Positions 6,293 through 13,033 of a stretch of DNA of 13,770 bases are shown here, piece by piece. Made by a program: the position numbers and the translations under genes. Position 1 is the first letter of the stretch, and each line of letters starts with the position of its first letter. Below the pieces are notes generated by a model. The model saw nothing but the letters and a program-made list of their open reading frames with translations. It was not told the origin of the DNA and did no database searches. Source of the stretch: RGIG1959 sp045540655 (lineage in GTDB: Bacteria; Bacillota; Clostridia; Oscillospirales; Acutalibacteraceae); the NCBI GenBank assembly GCA_045540655.1, contig JAZQHP010000037.1, forward strand, positions 1 through 13,770. The letters are read 5' to 3'.

Positions 6293-7391
6293 TATCGGAT
6301 CGCGGGTGCGTTTGTCGGTGTTCGGCGAAAGCCACGGCGAGATGATCGGTTGCACCCTGCATAATCTGCCTGCAGGCGAAGCCGTCGATATGGACGAGGT
6401 GCTCGCGCAGATGGCGCGGCGTGCGCCCGGCAACGATCCCACCGCCACCCCGCGCAAGGAAAAGGATCAGCCGCAGGTGGTATCGGGATTGTACGGCGGG
6501 GTGACAACGGGTACCCCGCTGACGGCGGTGATCGTCAACGAAAACACCCGTAGCGGGGATTACGCCGCGCAGGTGACCGTGCCGCGTCCCGGACATGCGG
6601 ATTATACGGGCGCGGTGCGCTATCTCGGCGCGAACGATATCCGCGGCGGCGGGCATTTCAGCGGTCGGCTGACGGCACCGCTGGTGTTTGCGGGCGCGGT
6701 TTGCCGCCAGATTCTGGCGCGGCGCGGCGTGCATATCGGGGCGCATATTGCGCGCATTGCGGACGTGGAGGATGCGGCGTTCGATCCGCTGACGGTGGAC
6801 GCCGGGACACTCAAGATCCTGTCTTCGACCACCTTTTCTCTGCTCGATCCGACCAAGGAAGCGCCGATGCGTGCGGCGGTGGATGCCGCGCGTGCCGTGG
6901 CGGACAGCGTCGGCGGTGTGGTGGAGCTGGCGGTGACGGGTCTGCCCGTCGGCATGGGCAGTCCCATGTTCGAGGGCGTGGAAAATGTACTCGCCGCGAT
7001 GTTGTTCGGCATTCCCGCCGTCAAGGGCGTGGAATTCGGCGACGGCTTTGCGCTCGCGCAGATGCGCGGCTCGCAGGCAAACGACAGCCAGCGGTATGAC
7101 GATGACGGCGAGCTCGGCTGGATGAGCAATCACAACGGCGGTATTCTCGGTGGTATCACCACAGGTGCACCGCTGATCGTGCGCGTGGCGATCAAGCCGA
7201 CGCCGTCCATCGGACAGGCGCAGGCGAGCGTGGATCTGCGCGAAAAGAAAAACACCGTCACGATGATCAGCGGTCGCCACGACCCCTGCATCGTACCGCG
7301 GGCGGTGCCGGTGGTGGAATCGGCGGCGGCGGTCGCGCTTCTCGATTTGTTCGAGCGCGAGGGAACCTCTTGGAAGGAGCAGGACGCATGA
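6282..7391 (+). CDS. aroC: chorismate synthase
   Basis: Converts EPSP to chorismate using reduced FMN without net redox change. The protein has 369 residues, a normal size. Signatures are FGESHG (14-19, with His18), RRAPGNDPTATPRKEKDQPQ (46-65), RPGHADYTG (102-110, with His106), and RGGGHFSGRLTAPLVFAGAV (121-140). The C-terminal half carries FGDGFALAQMRGSQANDS (252-269), NHNGGILGGITTGAP (283-297) and SGRHDPCIVPRAVPVVES (330-347). The ATG at 6282 is preceded by GGGGAGG (6267-6273) and overlaps the aroA stop by 11 bp. An in-frame ATG at 6213 lies inside aroA and adds 23 residues outside the family, so it is rejected. The stop codon overlaps the pheA start (ATGA). Confidence 0.95.
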   Translation: MSSDIGSRVRLSVFGESHGEMIGCTLHNLPAGEAVDMDEVLAQMARRAPGNDPTATPRKEKDQPQVVSGLYGGVTTGTPLTAVIVNENTRSGDYAAQVTVPRPGHADYTGAVRYLGANDIRGGGHFSGRLTAPLVFAGAVCRQILARRGVHIGAHIARIADVEDAAFDPLTVDAGTLKILSSTTFSLLDPTKEAPMRAAVDAARAVADSVGGVVELAVTGLPVGMGSPMFEGVENVLAAMLFGIPAVKGVEFGDGFALAQMRGSQANDSQRYDDDGELGWMSNHNGGILGGITTGAPLIVRVAIKPTPSIGQAQASVDLREKKNTVTMISGRHDPCIVPRAVPVVESAAAVALLDLFEREGTSWKEQDA

Positions 7392-8548
7392 AGGTGGATT
7401 TGACACAGATCCGACAGGATATCGACCGTATTGATCGGGATCTGACGACGCTTCTTTGCGAACGTCTGGATTGTTCGGTGAAGGTCGCGCAATATAAACA
7501 TGAGCACGGACTGGCGGTGCTCAATGAAGCGCGTGAGCGCGAGGTGCTTTGCGGGGTGGAGGCGGCGAGCGATGCGCTCGATCCCGAGCACCGTGGCTAC
7601 GGACGCGCCAATTCGCTGGTGTATTCCACAGTGATGGAGGTTTCCCGCGCGATTCAGCATCGGATGCTCGGTGCGGGAGAGGAGCTTCGCGCGTGTATTG
7701 ACGGCGCGAAGCGGTCGCTGATTCCCACCGCACAGGCGCGCATTGTCTGTCAGGGCACGCGCGGCGCATTTTCGCATGAGGCGGCGGAGATGCTGTTTGA
7801 AGGATGCGAGCCGCAGTTCGTGGAGCGCTGGGAAAATGTCATCGAAGCGGTAAAAAACGGGCAGGCGGATTACGGTTTGATCCCCGTGGAGAATTCTTCG
7901 ACGGGGTCGGTGCACGAAGCCTTCGATCTGATCATGGCGAATCAGTGCCGCATCGCGGCGGCGGTGGATGTGCCTGTGCGCCAATGCCTGCTGACGGTGG
8001 GGGATGCCGATCCGCGCGCGGTGCGCACGGTGGTGTCGCATCCGCAGGCGCTTGCCCAGTGCCGCGAGTTCATCCGTGAGATGCGCTATGAGGAAAAGAG
8101 CTTCGGCAACACCGCCACAGCCGCCGCGTACGTTGCGGCGCTCGGAGATCCGACGGTGGCGGCGATCGCCTCGGCGCGGGCGGCAACAGAATGCGGGCTG
8201 ACAGTGGCGAAGGATACGATTCAGACCTTTGACGGCAACACGACGCGTTTTGTGGCGATTTCGCAGGATCTGTGCGTGACGGACGATGCCAATCGCATCA
8301 CGCTGATGTTCTGCCTGCCGCACGTCACGGGCTCGCTGTATCACACGCTGGCACGGTTTGCGCTCGAAGGGCTCAACCTCACCAAGCTCGAGAGCCGTCC
8401 GCTTCGCAACGGCACGTTTGAATATGCGTTTTATCTCGATTTTGAGGGCAACCTGCAAAATGAAAATACGGTGTCATTGCTGTGCGCACTCAGCGAAGAA
8501 ATGCCGCAGTTTACGCTGCTGGGGAACTATCACGAAAAAAGTGTATAA
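7388..8548 (+). CDS. pheA: bifunctional chorismate mutase / prephenate dehydratase (P-protein)
   Basis: Makes prephenate from chorismate and then phenylpyruvate, the Phe branch. The 386-residue protein has three parts. An AroQ-type chorismate mutase covers about 1-95 (DLTQIRQDIDRIDRDLTTLL, then KHEHGLAVLNEARE). Prephenate dehydratase covers about 115-292 (GTRGAFSHEAA at 123-133, IPVENSSTGSV at 165-175, NTATAAA at 241-247, and the catalytic TRF at 286-288). The C-terminal ACT domain covers about 300-382 (GSLYHTL at 315-321 and ESRPLRNGTFEY at 335-346), where the ESRP motif binds Phe in homologues. The start has AAGGAG (7374-7379) and overlaps the aroC stop by 4 bp. It is the last gene before the operon terminator. 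The chorismate mutase domain also feeds TyrA. Confidence 0.95.
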   Translation: MKVDLTQIRQDIDRIDRDLTTLLCERLDCSVKVAQYKHEHGLAVLNEAREREVLCGVEAASDALDPEHRGYGRANSLVYSTVMEVSRAIQHRMLGAGEELRACIDGAKRSLIPTAQARIVCQGTRGAFSHEAAEMLFEGCEPQFVERWENVIEAVKNGQADYGLIPVENSSTGSVHEAFDLIMANQCRIAAAVDVPVRQCLLTVGDADPRAVRTVVSHPQALAQCREFIREMRYEEKSFGNTATAAAYVAALGDPTVAAIASARAATECGLTVAKDTIQTFDGNTTRFVAISQDLCVTDDANRITLMFCLPHVTGSLYHTLARFALEGLNLTKLESRPLRNGTFEYAFYLDFEGNLQNENTVSLLCALSEEMPQFTLLGNYHEKSV

Positions 8549-8552
8549 AACC

Positions 8553-8590
8553 AAAAGACGGGTCTCCGATGTCGGCGATCTGTCTTTTTT
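8553..8590 (+). terminator. intrinsic terminator of the aro operon
   Basis: The hairpin starts 5 bp after the pheA stop. AAAAGAC pairs with GTCTTTT, followed inward by GGGTC with GATCT (two G-U pairs) and CCGA with TCGG, interrupted by one mismatch. The stem runs directly into TTTTTT at 8585-8590. Confidence 0.85.
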
Positions 8591-8722
8591 ATAGGAAAAG
8601 CCACGCCGTATAGGTGTCGGCTGACGGTGAGCCGGGAACGACCGCCGTGTCGTCCTGTGATCGGGACTCGGATCGTGTCCTGCACAGAGACAGCGCGGCG
8701 GATTCTTTTTCATGCTTGGCAC
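8591..8722. other. intergenic stretch with no gene
   Basis: I see no coding region, and no short open frame with a ribosome binding site that could encode a precursor peptide. The only ATG before the promoter (8712) stops after four codons. A small hairpin CGGCT-(7 nt)-AGCCG lies at 8618-8634. Confidence 0.5.
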
Positions 8723-8751
8723 TTGACTTTTGAAAGAGTTCGTGGGATACT
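8723..8751 (+). promoter_or_regulatory. probable promoter of the HprK-like/PqqD/LamG cluster
   Basis: TTGACT (8723-8728) and GATACT (8746-8751) are separated by 17 bp. A TATTAT at 8754-8759 is a better -10 match, but its spacing from the -35 box would be 25 bp. Transcription would start near 8758, giving a leader of about 53 nt. The promoter and the preceding terminator make this cluster a separate unit from the aro operon. Confidence 0.65.
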
Positions 8752-8810
8752 AGTATTATCTATTGGTATGCCCACGGATCGGTCGAAAAACAGAGAGGCG
8801 GTGTGACGGT

Positions 8811-9680
8811 ATGCGGGGAACGATTGCACAGCGTACCGTGGCGCTGGACGGGTTTGACGGCTGGTCGCACGAGGCGGCGTTTGCGCCGTTTGCCGTGCCG
8901 TCGGCAGACGGTGAGGCGGACTGGTGCATGACCGTGCGCGTGCAGACGCATTTGGATCGTCCCGAAGGCACGCCGCAAGGCAGGGGCAAGCGCACGGCAT
9001 GGATCGTGGATGATGACGGCAACGGCGCGTTGTATCACACCCGCGGGGCGTTTGTGCTTCGGTTTGATGCCGCTTTTTCGCGGTGTCTGTTGACCCTTCA
9101 CGCCGATGTGCCCGATGCGGATGTGCTCCGCTATGTCTACACGGCACAGTGCTTTGCGTATCACATGCTGACGCAACAGGGGTGTTGTGTGCACAGTGCG
9201 GCGCTGGAGAAGGATGGGCATGCGATCCTGTTGGTCGGTCCGTCGGGAATCGGCAAATCGACGCTGGCGACCGCGTGTCAGACGGTGGATCCGTCGGTGA
9301 GGGTGCTGTGCGAGGATCTGCCGGCGGTGCGGTTTGAGGACGGCACGCCGATGGTGTACGGTACGCCGTTTTGCGGCAACGATACCCGCGTTGCCGACGG
9401 CGCGGCGCGACTGGATGCGATCGTGTTGCTGTCGCAAGCATCCGGCAACCGCCTGACGGTGGCGGATCACAGCGCGCCCGCGACACTGATGGAGGCGATT
9501 CCGTATCCCGTGTGGTCGCGTCCACTGACCGATGCGGCGATTGCAAGGATGCAGTCGCTGTACGATACGGTGGCGATCTGCAGGTTTGAAAGTGACGGCA
9601 CGACGGCGGCGGGCGAACGGTTGCTCGCGGCATGGCGCGCGGATTTTAAAGAGGAAGGGAGTCCATCCCATGAAAATTAA
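8811..9680 (+). CDS. HPr-kinase-like P-loop protein (PqqD-associated type)
   Basis: A 289-residue protein, probably cytoplasmic, with the P-loop core of HPr kinase in its C-terminal half. Walker A GPSGIGKST is at 143-151. It is preceded by VHSAALEKDGHAILLV, whose His128 sits where HprK has its conserved His before the P-loop. Glu168-Asp169 (CEDL) replaces the acidic pair of HprK, and YGTPFCGN (183-190) is typical of the HprK-related proteins found beside PqqD genes. The N-terminal 110 residues do not resemble the HprK N-domain, so a carbon-catabolite role on HPr is unlikely. The ATG at 8811 is preceded by AGAGAGGCGG. A TTG further upstream lies too close to the promoter to be used. It overlaps the next gene by 11 bp. 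The substrate is unknown. Confidence 0.75.
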   Translation: MRGTIAQRTVALDGFDGWSHEAAFAPFAVPSADGEADWCMTVRVQTHLDRPEGTPQGRGKRTAWIVDDDGNGALYHTRGAFVLRFDAAFSRCLLTLHADVPDADVLRYVYTAQCFAYHMLTQQGCCVHSAALEKDGHAILLVGPSGIGKSTLATACQTVDPSVRVLCEDLPAVRFEDGTPMVYGTPFCGNDTRVADGAARLDAIVLLSQASGNRLTVADHSAPATLMEAIPYPVWSRPLTDAAIARMQSLYDTVAICRFESDGTTAAGERLLAAWRADFKEEGSPSHEN

Positions 9681-9936
9681 AGACGGCTTTTTGTTGCGTC
9701 CGCTGGCGGACACCCATGTGGTGGTGCCCGTGGGACAGGCGGCGCTGGATCTGCGGGGGATGATCACCCTCAACGGTACGGGCGCGTTTTTGTGGAAGGC
9801 ACTGGAAACCGAGCAGACCGAGCAGGCGCTCATCGACGCGTTGCTCGCGCATTATCAGGTGACGCAGGAAACAGCGGCGGCGGATGTCGCCCGCTTTGTG
9901 GAATTGCTCCGTGCAAACGAGTTGCTGGAGCTGTAA
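9670..9936 (+). CDS. stand-alone PqqD-like protein
   Basis: An 88-residue protein with the PqqD fold pattern: a strand-rich start (DGFLLRPLADTHVVVPVG, then LDLRGMITLNGTGAFLW at 36-52) and a helical C-terminal half (DALLAHYQ, ADVARFVELLRANELLEL). The LNGTGAFLW block is the family hallmark. In known systems this fold is the RiPP recognition element that binds precursor leader peptides and presents them to a modifying enzyme. Here there is no radical SAM, cyclase, protease or precursor gene nearby, and it does not belong to a PQQ cluster. The start overlaps the end of the HprK-like gene by 11 bp, and its ribosome binding site GAGGAAGGGAG lies inside that gene. The two products are likely partners. 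Confidence 0.8.
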   Translation: MKIKDGFLLRPLADTHVVVPVGQAALDLRGMITLNGTGAFLWKALETEQTEQALIDALLAHYQVTQETAAADVARFVELLRANELLEL

Positions 9937-9954
9937 AACAGGAGGAATGATACG

Positions 9955-11205
9955 ATGAAGCATGGCAAACGATGGTTGTCGTTCGCGGCGATGGTGACGG
10001 TGCTCGCGATGATGATGAGCCTGTGCCCGCTGTCGGCGATGGCGGCAACGCAGGGTTTTGAAGAGAATAACTGCCTCAAATTCGCCACCAAGCCCGGCGA
10101 AACCTCGGGGCACGTGAGCTTTTATAAGGACGGCTATCGCCAGTCCGCCGACGCGATGACGTGGGTGGAGGATCCCACCCGCGGCACGGTGCTGTCGCTG
10201 GACGGACAGACCGAGTATATGCAGATCGGCTTTTCCCAGCTGCGTATGCCGAAGATGACTTTTGCGACGTGGATCAACTACCGCGGTTCGCTGGATCCCG
10301 CCAACCCCGCGGGCGGCTACTGGCAACGCCTGCTGACCATCCATTCCAATGACAACCAATGCTACTTCACGGTGTCGCCGCACGCGATGGAGCCGAGCTA
10401 TGTGGCGGAGGACGGCGGTCCGCTGGACGGCGTGGTGATGGAGTATTACCGCGGTTACACGGCGGATGAAGGACAGGAAGCGTTGATGCGTTCCTTCACG
10501 GGTGCGCGCACCGGTGAAAGCCATTTCGGTCTCCCGCAGAACGAATGGCATCATATGGCGGTTGTGGTCGGCGATATGACCGTGACGCTGTACATCGACG
10601 GCAACGTCGTGCTCGAAGAAGTGTTCATCATGCCCATCGTGCAGATGTATGCTTCTTATATGAAGGTCGGCTCGGGCATCTGGGATGACCCGAACCTCAA
10701 CGCGCTTCTGGACGATACGCTGATGTTTGATGTGGCGTTGTCTGCCGAGCAGATCGCCGCGGTCATGCAGACGGGCGACCCCGCTTCCATCCACGATGCG
10801 GCGGCGGTCACGACCCCGACCAGCTTTTATCATCCCACCACCGTCACGGAGGTGACGGCGATGCCGTCGCCCACCGAGGTGCCGGAAGATAAGCCGTTTG
10901 CACCGTTCGGTCTGCCCGTGTGGGGCTTCGGCGTGGTGATGGCGCTGCTGGCAGTGGTGGTGATCCTGACGGTCATTCTGAATATGTATGAATCCAACCG
11001 TCGTCGGATGTATGCACCCGAGGTGCCGGAGGAAGCGCCCGTTGACAAGAAACGCACCAAGGATATTACAGAGGAGAATGTGGACGCAGACGACGAACCG
11101 AAATTGAGCATCAAGCAGGCGGCGCTCAAAAAACGGCAGGAGGAGCGCGAACGCTTCCTTGCCGAGGAGCAGGCCGAAAAGGAGAAAGGGGAGGCTGACG
11201 AATGA
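9955..11205 (+). CDS. secreted LamG-like domain protein with one C-terminal membrane segment
   Basis: A 416-residue type I membrane protein. Residues 1-30 form a signal peptide with cleavage probable after SAMA. Residues about 35-275 make a concanavalin A/LamG-like beta sandwich: GTVLSLDGQTEYMQI (77-91), MTFATWINYRG (101-111), NEWHHMAVVV (196-205), VTLYIDGNVVLEE (209-221) and ALLDDTLMFDVALSAEQIAAVM (250-271). A Pro/Thr-rich linker (about 284-318) leads to a membrane segment at about 320-344. The cytoplasmic tail (345-416) is highly charged and its last 35 residues look like a coiled coil. LamG domains usually bind glycans or proteins; the ligand here is unknown. AGGAGG (9940-9945) sets the start, 18 bp after the PqqD-like gene. 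The stop overlaps the next start (ATGA). Confidence 0.75.
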   Translation: MKHGKRWLSFAAMVTVLAMMMSLCPLSAMAATQGFEENNCLKFATKPGETSGHVSFYKDGYRQSADAMTWVEDPTRGTVLSLDGQTEYMQIGFSQLRMPKMTFATWINYRGSLDPANPAGGYWQRLLTIHSNDNQCYFTVSPHAMEPSYVAEDGGPLDGVVMEYYRGYTADEGQEALMRSFTGARTGESHFGLPQNEWHHMAVVVGDMTVTLYIDGNVVLEEVFIMPIVQMYASYMKVGSGIWDDPNLNALLDDTLMFDVALSAEQIAAVMQTGDPASIHDAAAVTTPTSFYHPTTVTEVTAMPSPTEVPEDKPFAPFGLPVWGFGVVMALLAVVVILTVILNMYESNRRRMYAPEVPEEAPVDKKRTKDITEENVDADDEPKLSIKQAALKKRQEERERFLAEEQAEKEKGEADE

Positions 11206-11930
11206 TGGCAAAACGAATTGCCGCGTGGATCGCGGTGTGCATTCTGATGTTCGCCCTTGTTGTTGTGCCGGTCGGCGCGGAGGAAAACACCGTCGACAGC
11301 ATGAAGACAGCCAACAAAGTGTACAGCCTGGTGATGACCGAAACGGCGGGCGCGATCACCGCGAACCCCGAAAGCCCTGCGTTCTGGGAATATCCGATTC
11401 TGCGGGCGGGCGAGCAGTTTGCGACGGAAGGCACGATGATCGTGCGTAACGACGGGCAGACCGTCGCGTCGATGGTGATGGAGCCCGTGCCCCTGCCTTA
11501 CGGTGACGACGCGAAGCTGACCTATCTTGACAGCATCGTTCTCACCGTCAGCGAGGGCGATCAGGTGCTGTTTCATAACACCTATGCCCACATCAACGAC
11601 GTGGACGGCGGTCTGTCGCTGATCTACAACGACATGGCACCCGGTGAGGAGCACGTTTATAAAATCCGCATGCACTGCCTGTTCACCTATCCCGGTGACG
11701 TGTATCAGGATGCGGTGCCGATGAGCTGGCGTTTTTCCGCGAAGGTGGAAACGGTGACCATCGAGGAAGAAGAAAAGGGCATTGCGCCGTGGTTGTGGAT
11801 CGTGATGATCACGCTGGCGGTCGTCATCGTGGCGATGGTCGTGATCATGATCGTGCAGGCGGTGCTCAAAGCCAAGCAGAAAAAACAAAAAGAAGCGAAA
11901 GAAACCGTTGACAATCCCGAAGAAGTATGA
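11202..11930 (+). CDS. secreted single-pass membrane protein of unknown function
   Basis: I do not recognise a family. The 242-residue protein has a signal peptide (1-26, cleavage probable after VGA), an extracellular domain of about 165 residues, a membrane segment at about 196-222 and a Lys/Glu-rich cytoplasmic tail of 20 residues. The ectodomain looks beta-rich, with patterns such as GTMIVRNDGQTVASMVMEPV (77-96) and MAPGEEHVYKIRM (145-157). These recall Ig-like or TasA/CalY-type secreted domains, but the resemblance is weak. The start overlaps the stop of the LamG-like gene by 4 bp, and the topology matches that protein, so a surface complex is plausible. The last codons contain the -35 box of the rplU promoter. 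Confidence 0.7.
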   Translation: MMAKRIAAWIAVCILMFALVVVPVGAEENTVDSMKTANKVYSLVMTETAGAITANPESPAFWEYPILRAGEQFATEGTMIVRNDGQTVASMVMEPVPLPYGDDAKLTYLDSIVLTVSEGDQVLFHNTYAHINDVDGGLSLIYNDMAPGEEHVYKIRMHCLFTYPGDVYQDAVPMSWRFSAKVETVTIEEEEKGIAPWLWIVMITLAVVIVAMVVIMIVQAVLKAKQKKQKEAKETVDNPEEV

Positions 11931-11936
11931 TATACT
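11908..11936 (+). promoter_or_regulatory. sigma-A type promoter of rplU-prp-rpmA
   Basis: A perfect TTGACA (11908-11913) and TATACT (11931-11936) are separated by 17 bp. The -35 box and spacer lie inside the end of the preceding coding region, whose TGA stop (11928-11930) abuts the -10 box. Transcription would start near 11942. No terminator is visible between that gene and rplU, so readthrough may add to this promoter. Confidence 0.85.
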
Positions 11937-11941
11937 TGCGG

Positions 11942-12007
11942 TTGCCGCATGAAATGGGCCACTAAGTGAGCGCTTCGCTCCGCCCACCATCAGCGAGTCT
12001 AAAGAAA
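11942..12007 (+). promoter_or_regulatory. structured 5' leader of rplU (candidate L21 autoregulatory leader)
   Basis: The untranslated leader can fold with TGGGC (11955-11959) paired to GCCCA (11982-11986). That stem encloses a small hairpin CAC-TAA-GTG (11960-11968) and a stronger one with AGCG (11969-11972) against CGCT (11976-11979). A described L21 leader element precedes rplU in low-GC Gram-positive bacteria and is proposed to bind L21. The position fits, but I cannot confirm that the sequence matches that family's consensus. Confidence 0.45.
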
Positions 12008-12022
12008 AGGTAGGAACTGAGT

Positions 12023-12334
12023 ATGTACGCCATTATCGAAACCGGCGGCAAGCAGTACAAAGTGAGCAGCGGCGATGTCCTGTTCATTGAAAAGCTGGAT
12101 GCCGAAGCGGAAGCCACCGTGACTTTTGACAAGGTCATCGCGGTGAACAACGACGAAGCCCTGACTGTGGGCGATCCCTATGTGGCGGGTGCCACCGTCA
12201 GCGCGAAGGTTCTCAAGAACGGCAAGGCGAAGAAGATCACTGTCTTCACCTACAAGCCCAAGAAGGGCAAGCAGCGCAAGCTGGGTCATCGTCAACCGTA
12301 CACCAAGGTGCAGATCGAAGCCATCAACGCTTGA
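12023..12334 (+). CDS. rplU: 50S ribosomal protein bL21
   Basis: A 103-residue large-subunit protein that binds 23S rRNA. It begins with the family signature MYAIIETGGKQYKVSSGD, has the central DKVIAVNNDE and VGDPYVAGATVSAKVL segments, and ends with the basic KPKKGKQRKLGHRQPYTKVQI stretch in which Lys and Arg contact rRNA. Length and content are typical. AGGTAGGA (12008-12014) provides the ribosome binding site. It is first in the conserved Bacillota order rplU-prp-rpmA. Confidence 0.97.
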   Translation: MYAIIETGGKQYKVSSGDVLFIEKLDAEAEATVTFDKVIAVNNDEALTVGDPYVAGATVSAKVLKNGKAKKITVFTYKPKKGKQRKLGHRQPYTKVQIEAINA

Positions 12335-12341
12335 TGTACCC

Positions 12342-12662
12342 ATGATCCAATGTCATTTTTTCACTTCGGAACGGTCGGTGGTGGGGTTTGCCATTGCCGG
12401 GCATGATACTCCCGACGACAGCGGCGTCAGCGTCTTGTGCGCGGCGGTCAGCTCGGCGGCGTATCTGACAGCCAATGCCGTGACCGAAATCGGCGGGGTC
12501 AAGCCTCTCGTCCTCGAAACGGGCGACGGACTGATGACCATGCGCCTCTCCCGCGACGATGCAAAAGCATGCGCCCTTCTGCTGGAGGGACTGCGGCTTC
12601 ATCTCGAAACACTCGCCGCGGATCACAAATCGTTAATTACTGTCAAAATCACGGAGGTGTGA
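12342..12662 (+). CDS. prp: ribosomal-processing cysteine protease Prp
   Basis: A 106-residue DUF464 protein (YsxB family) that removes the N-terminal extension of ribosomal protein L27 in Bacillota. The catalytic pair is visible as His21 in the G-H motif (GFAIAGHD, 15-22) and Cys33 in VSVLCAAVSSAAY (29-41), about 12 residues apart as in characterised Prp. The start is the ATG at 12342, 7 bp after rplU; the frame is open further upstream but only within rplU. No strong ribosome binding site is seen, so it may rely on translational coupling to rplU. The substrate gene rpmA follows directly. Confidence 0.92.
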   Translation: MIQCHFFTSERSVVGFAIAGHDTPDDSGVSVLCAAVSSAAYLTANAVTEIGGVKPLVLETGDGLMTMRLSRDDAKACALLLEGLRLHLETLAADHKSLITVKITEV

Positions 12663-12667
12663 ACCCT

Positions 12668-12949
12668 ATGTTGAAAATCAATCTGCAACTGTTTGCACAT
12701 AAGAAAGGTATGGGCTCGACCAAGAACGGTCGCGATTCCGAGTCCAAGCGTCTGGGTGTCAAGCGCGCCGACGGTCAGTTCGTGCTGGCGGGCAACATCC
12801 TGGTGCGTCAACGCGGCACCCATATCCATCCGGGTACCAATGTGGGCATCGGTTCTGATGACACGCTGTTTGCTTTGACCGACGGCACCGTGCGTTTCGA
12901 GCGCATGGGCAAAGATCGTAAGCGCGTGAGCGTGTACGCCGAGCAATAA
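12668..12949 (+). CDS. rpmA: 50S ribosomal protein bL27 with cleavable N-terminal extension
   Basis: A 93-residue protein whose mature N-terminus reaches the peptidyl transferase centre. It begins MLKINLQLFA followed by HKKGMGSTKNGRDSESKRLG. The first ten residues match the Bacillota extension (consensus ending near LQxFA) cut by Prp, which would leave His11 as the mature N-terminus. The rest is standard L27 (GNILVRQRGTHIHPGTNVGI, then DGTVRFER). GGAGGT (12653-12658) lies inside the end of prp, 9 nt before the ATG. Confidence 0.97.
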   Translation: MLKINLQLFAHKKGMGSTKNGRDSESKRLGVKRADGQFVLAGNILVRQRGTHIHPGTNVGIGSDDTLFALTDGTVRFERMGKDRKRVSVYAEQ

Positions 12950-12965
12950 GAATTGCCGACTCATC

Positions 12966-12995
12966 ATCCCCATCGGTTCGCCGATGGGGATTTTT
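12966..12995 (+). terminator. UUCG-loop intrinsic terminator after rpmA
   Basis: A perfect 11-bp stem (ATCCCCATCGG at 12966-12976 with 12981-12991) is closed by the stable tetraloop TTCG and followed by TTTTT. It separates rplU-prp-rpmA from obgE, although some readthrough is likely because no clear promoter is seen in the 38 bp before obgE. Confidence 0.85.
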
Positions 12996-13033
12996 GATAG
13001 GTATCGTATGTTACTTCGAGGAGGCGATGCAAT

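Noticed and set aside
8811..9680. Genuine HPr kinase/phosphorylase of carbon catabolite control
   Set aside because: The N-terminal part does not look like HprK, the acidic pair is changed to Glu-Asp, and the gene is paired with a PqqD-like gene instead of lgt or similar HprK neighbours.
9670..9936. Part of a PQQ biosynthesis cluster
   Set aside because: No pqqA, pqqB, pqqC or pqqE homologue is adjacent; the PqqD fold is used in many unrelated systems.
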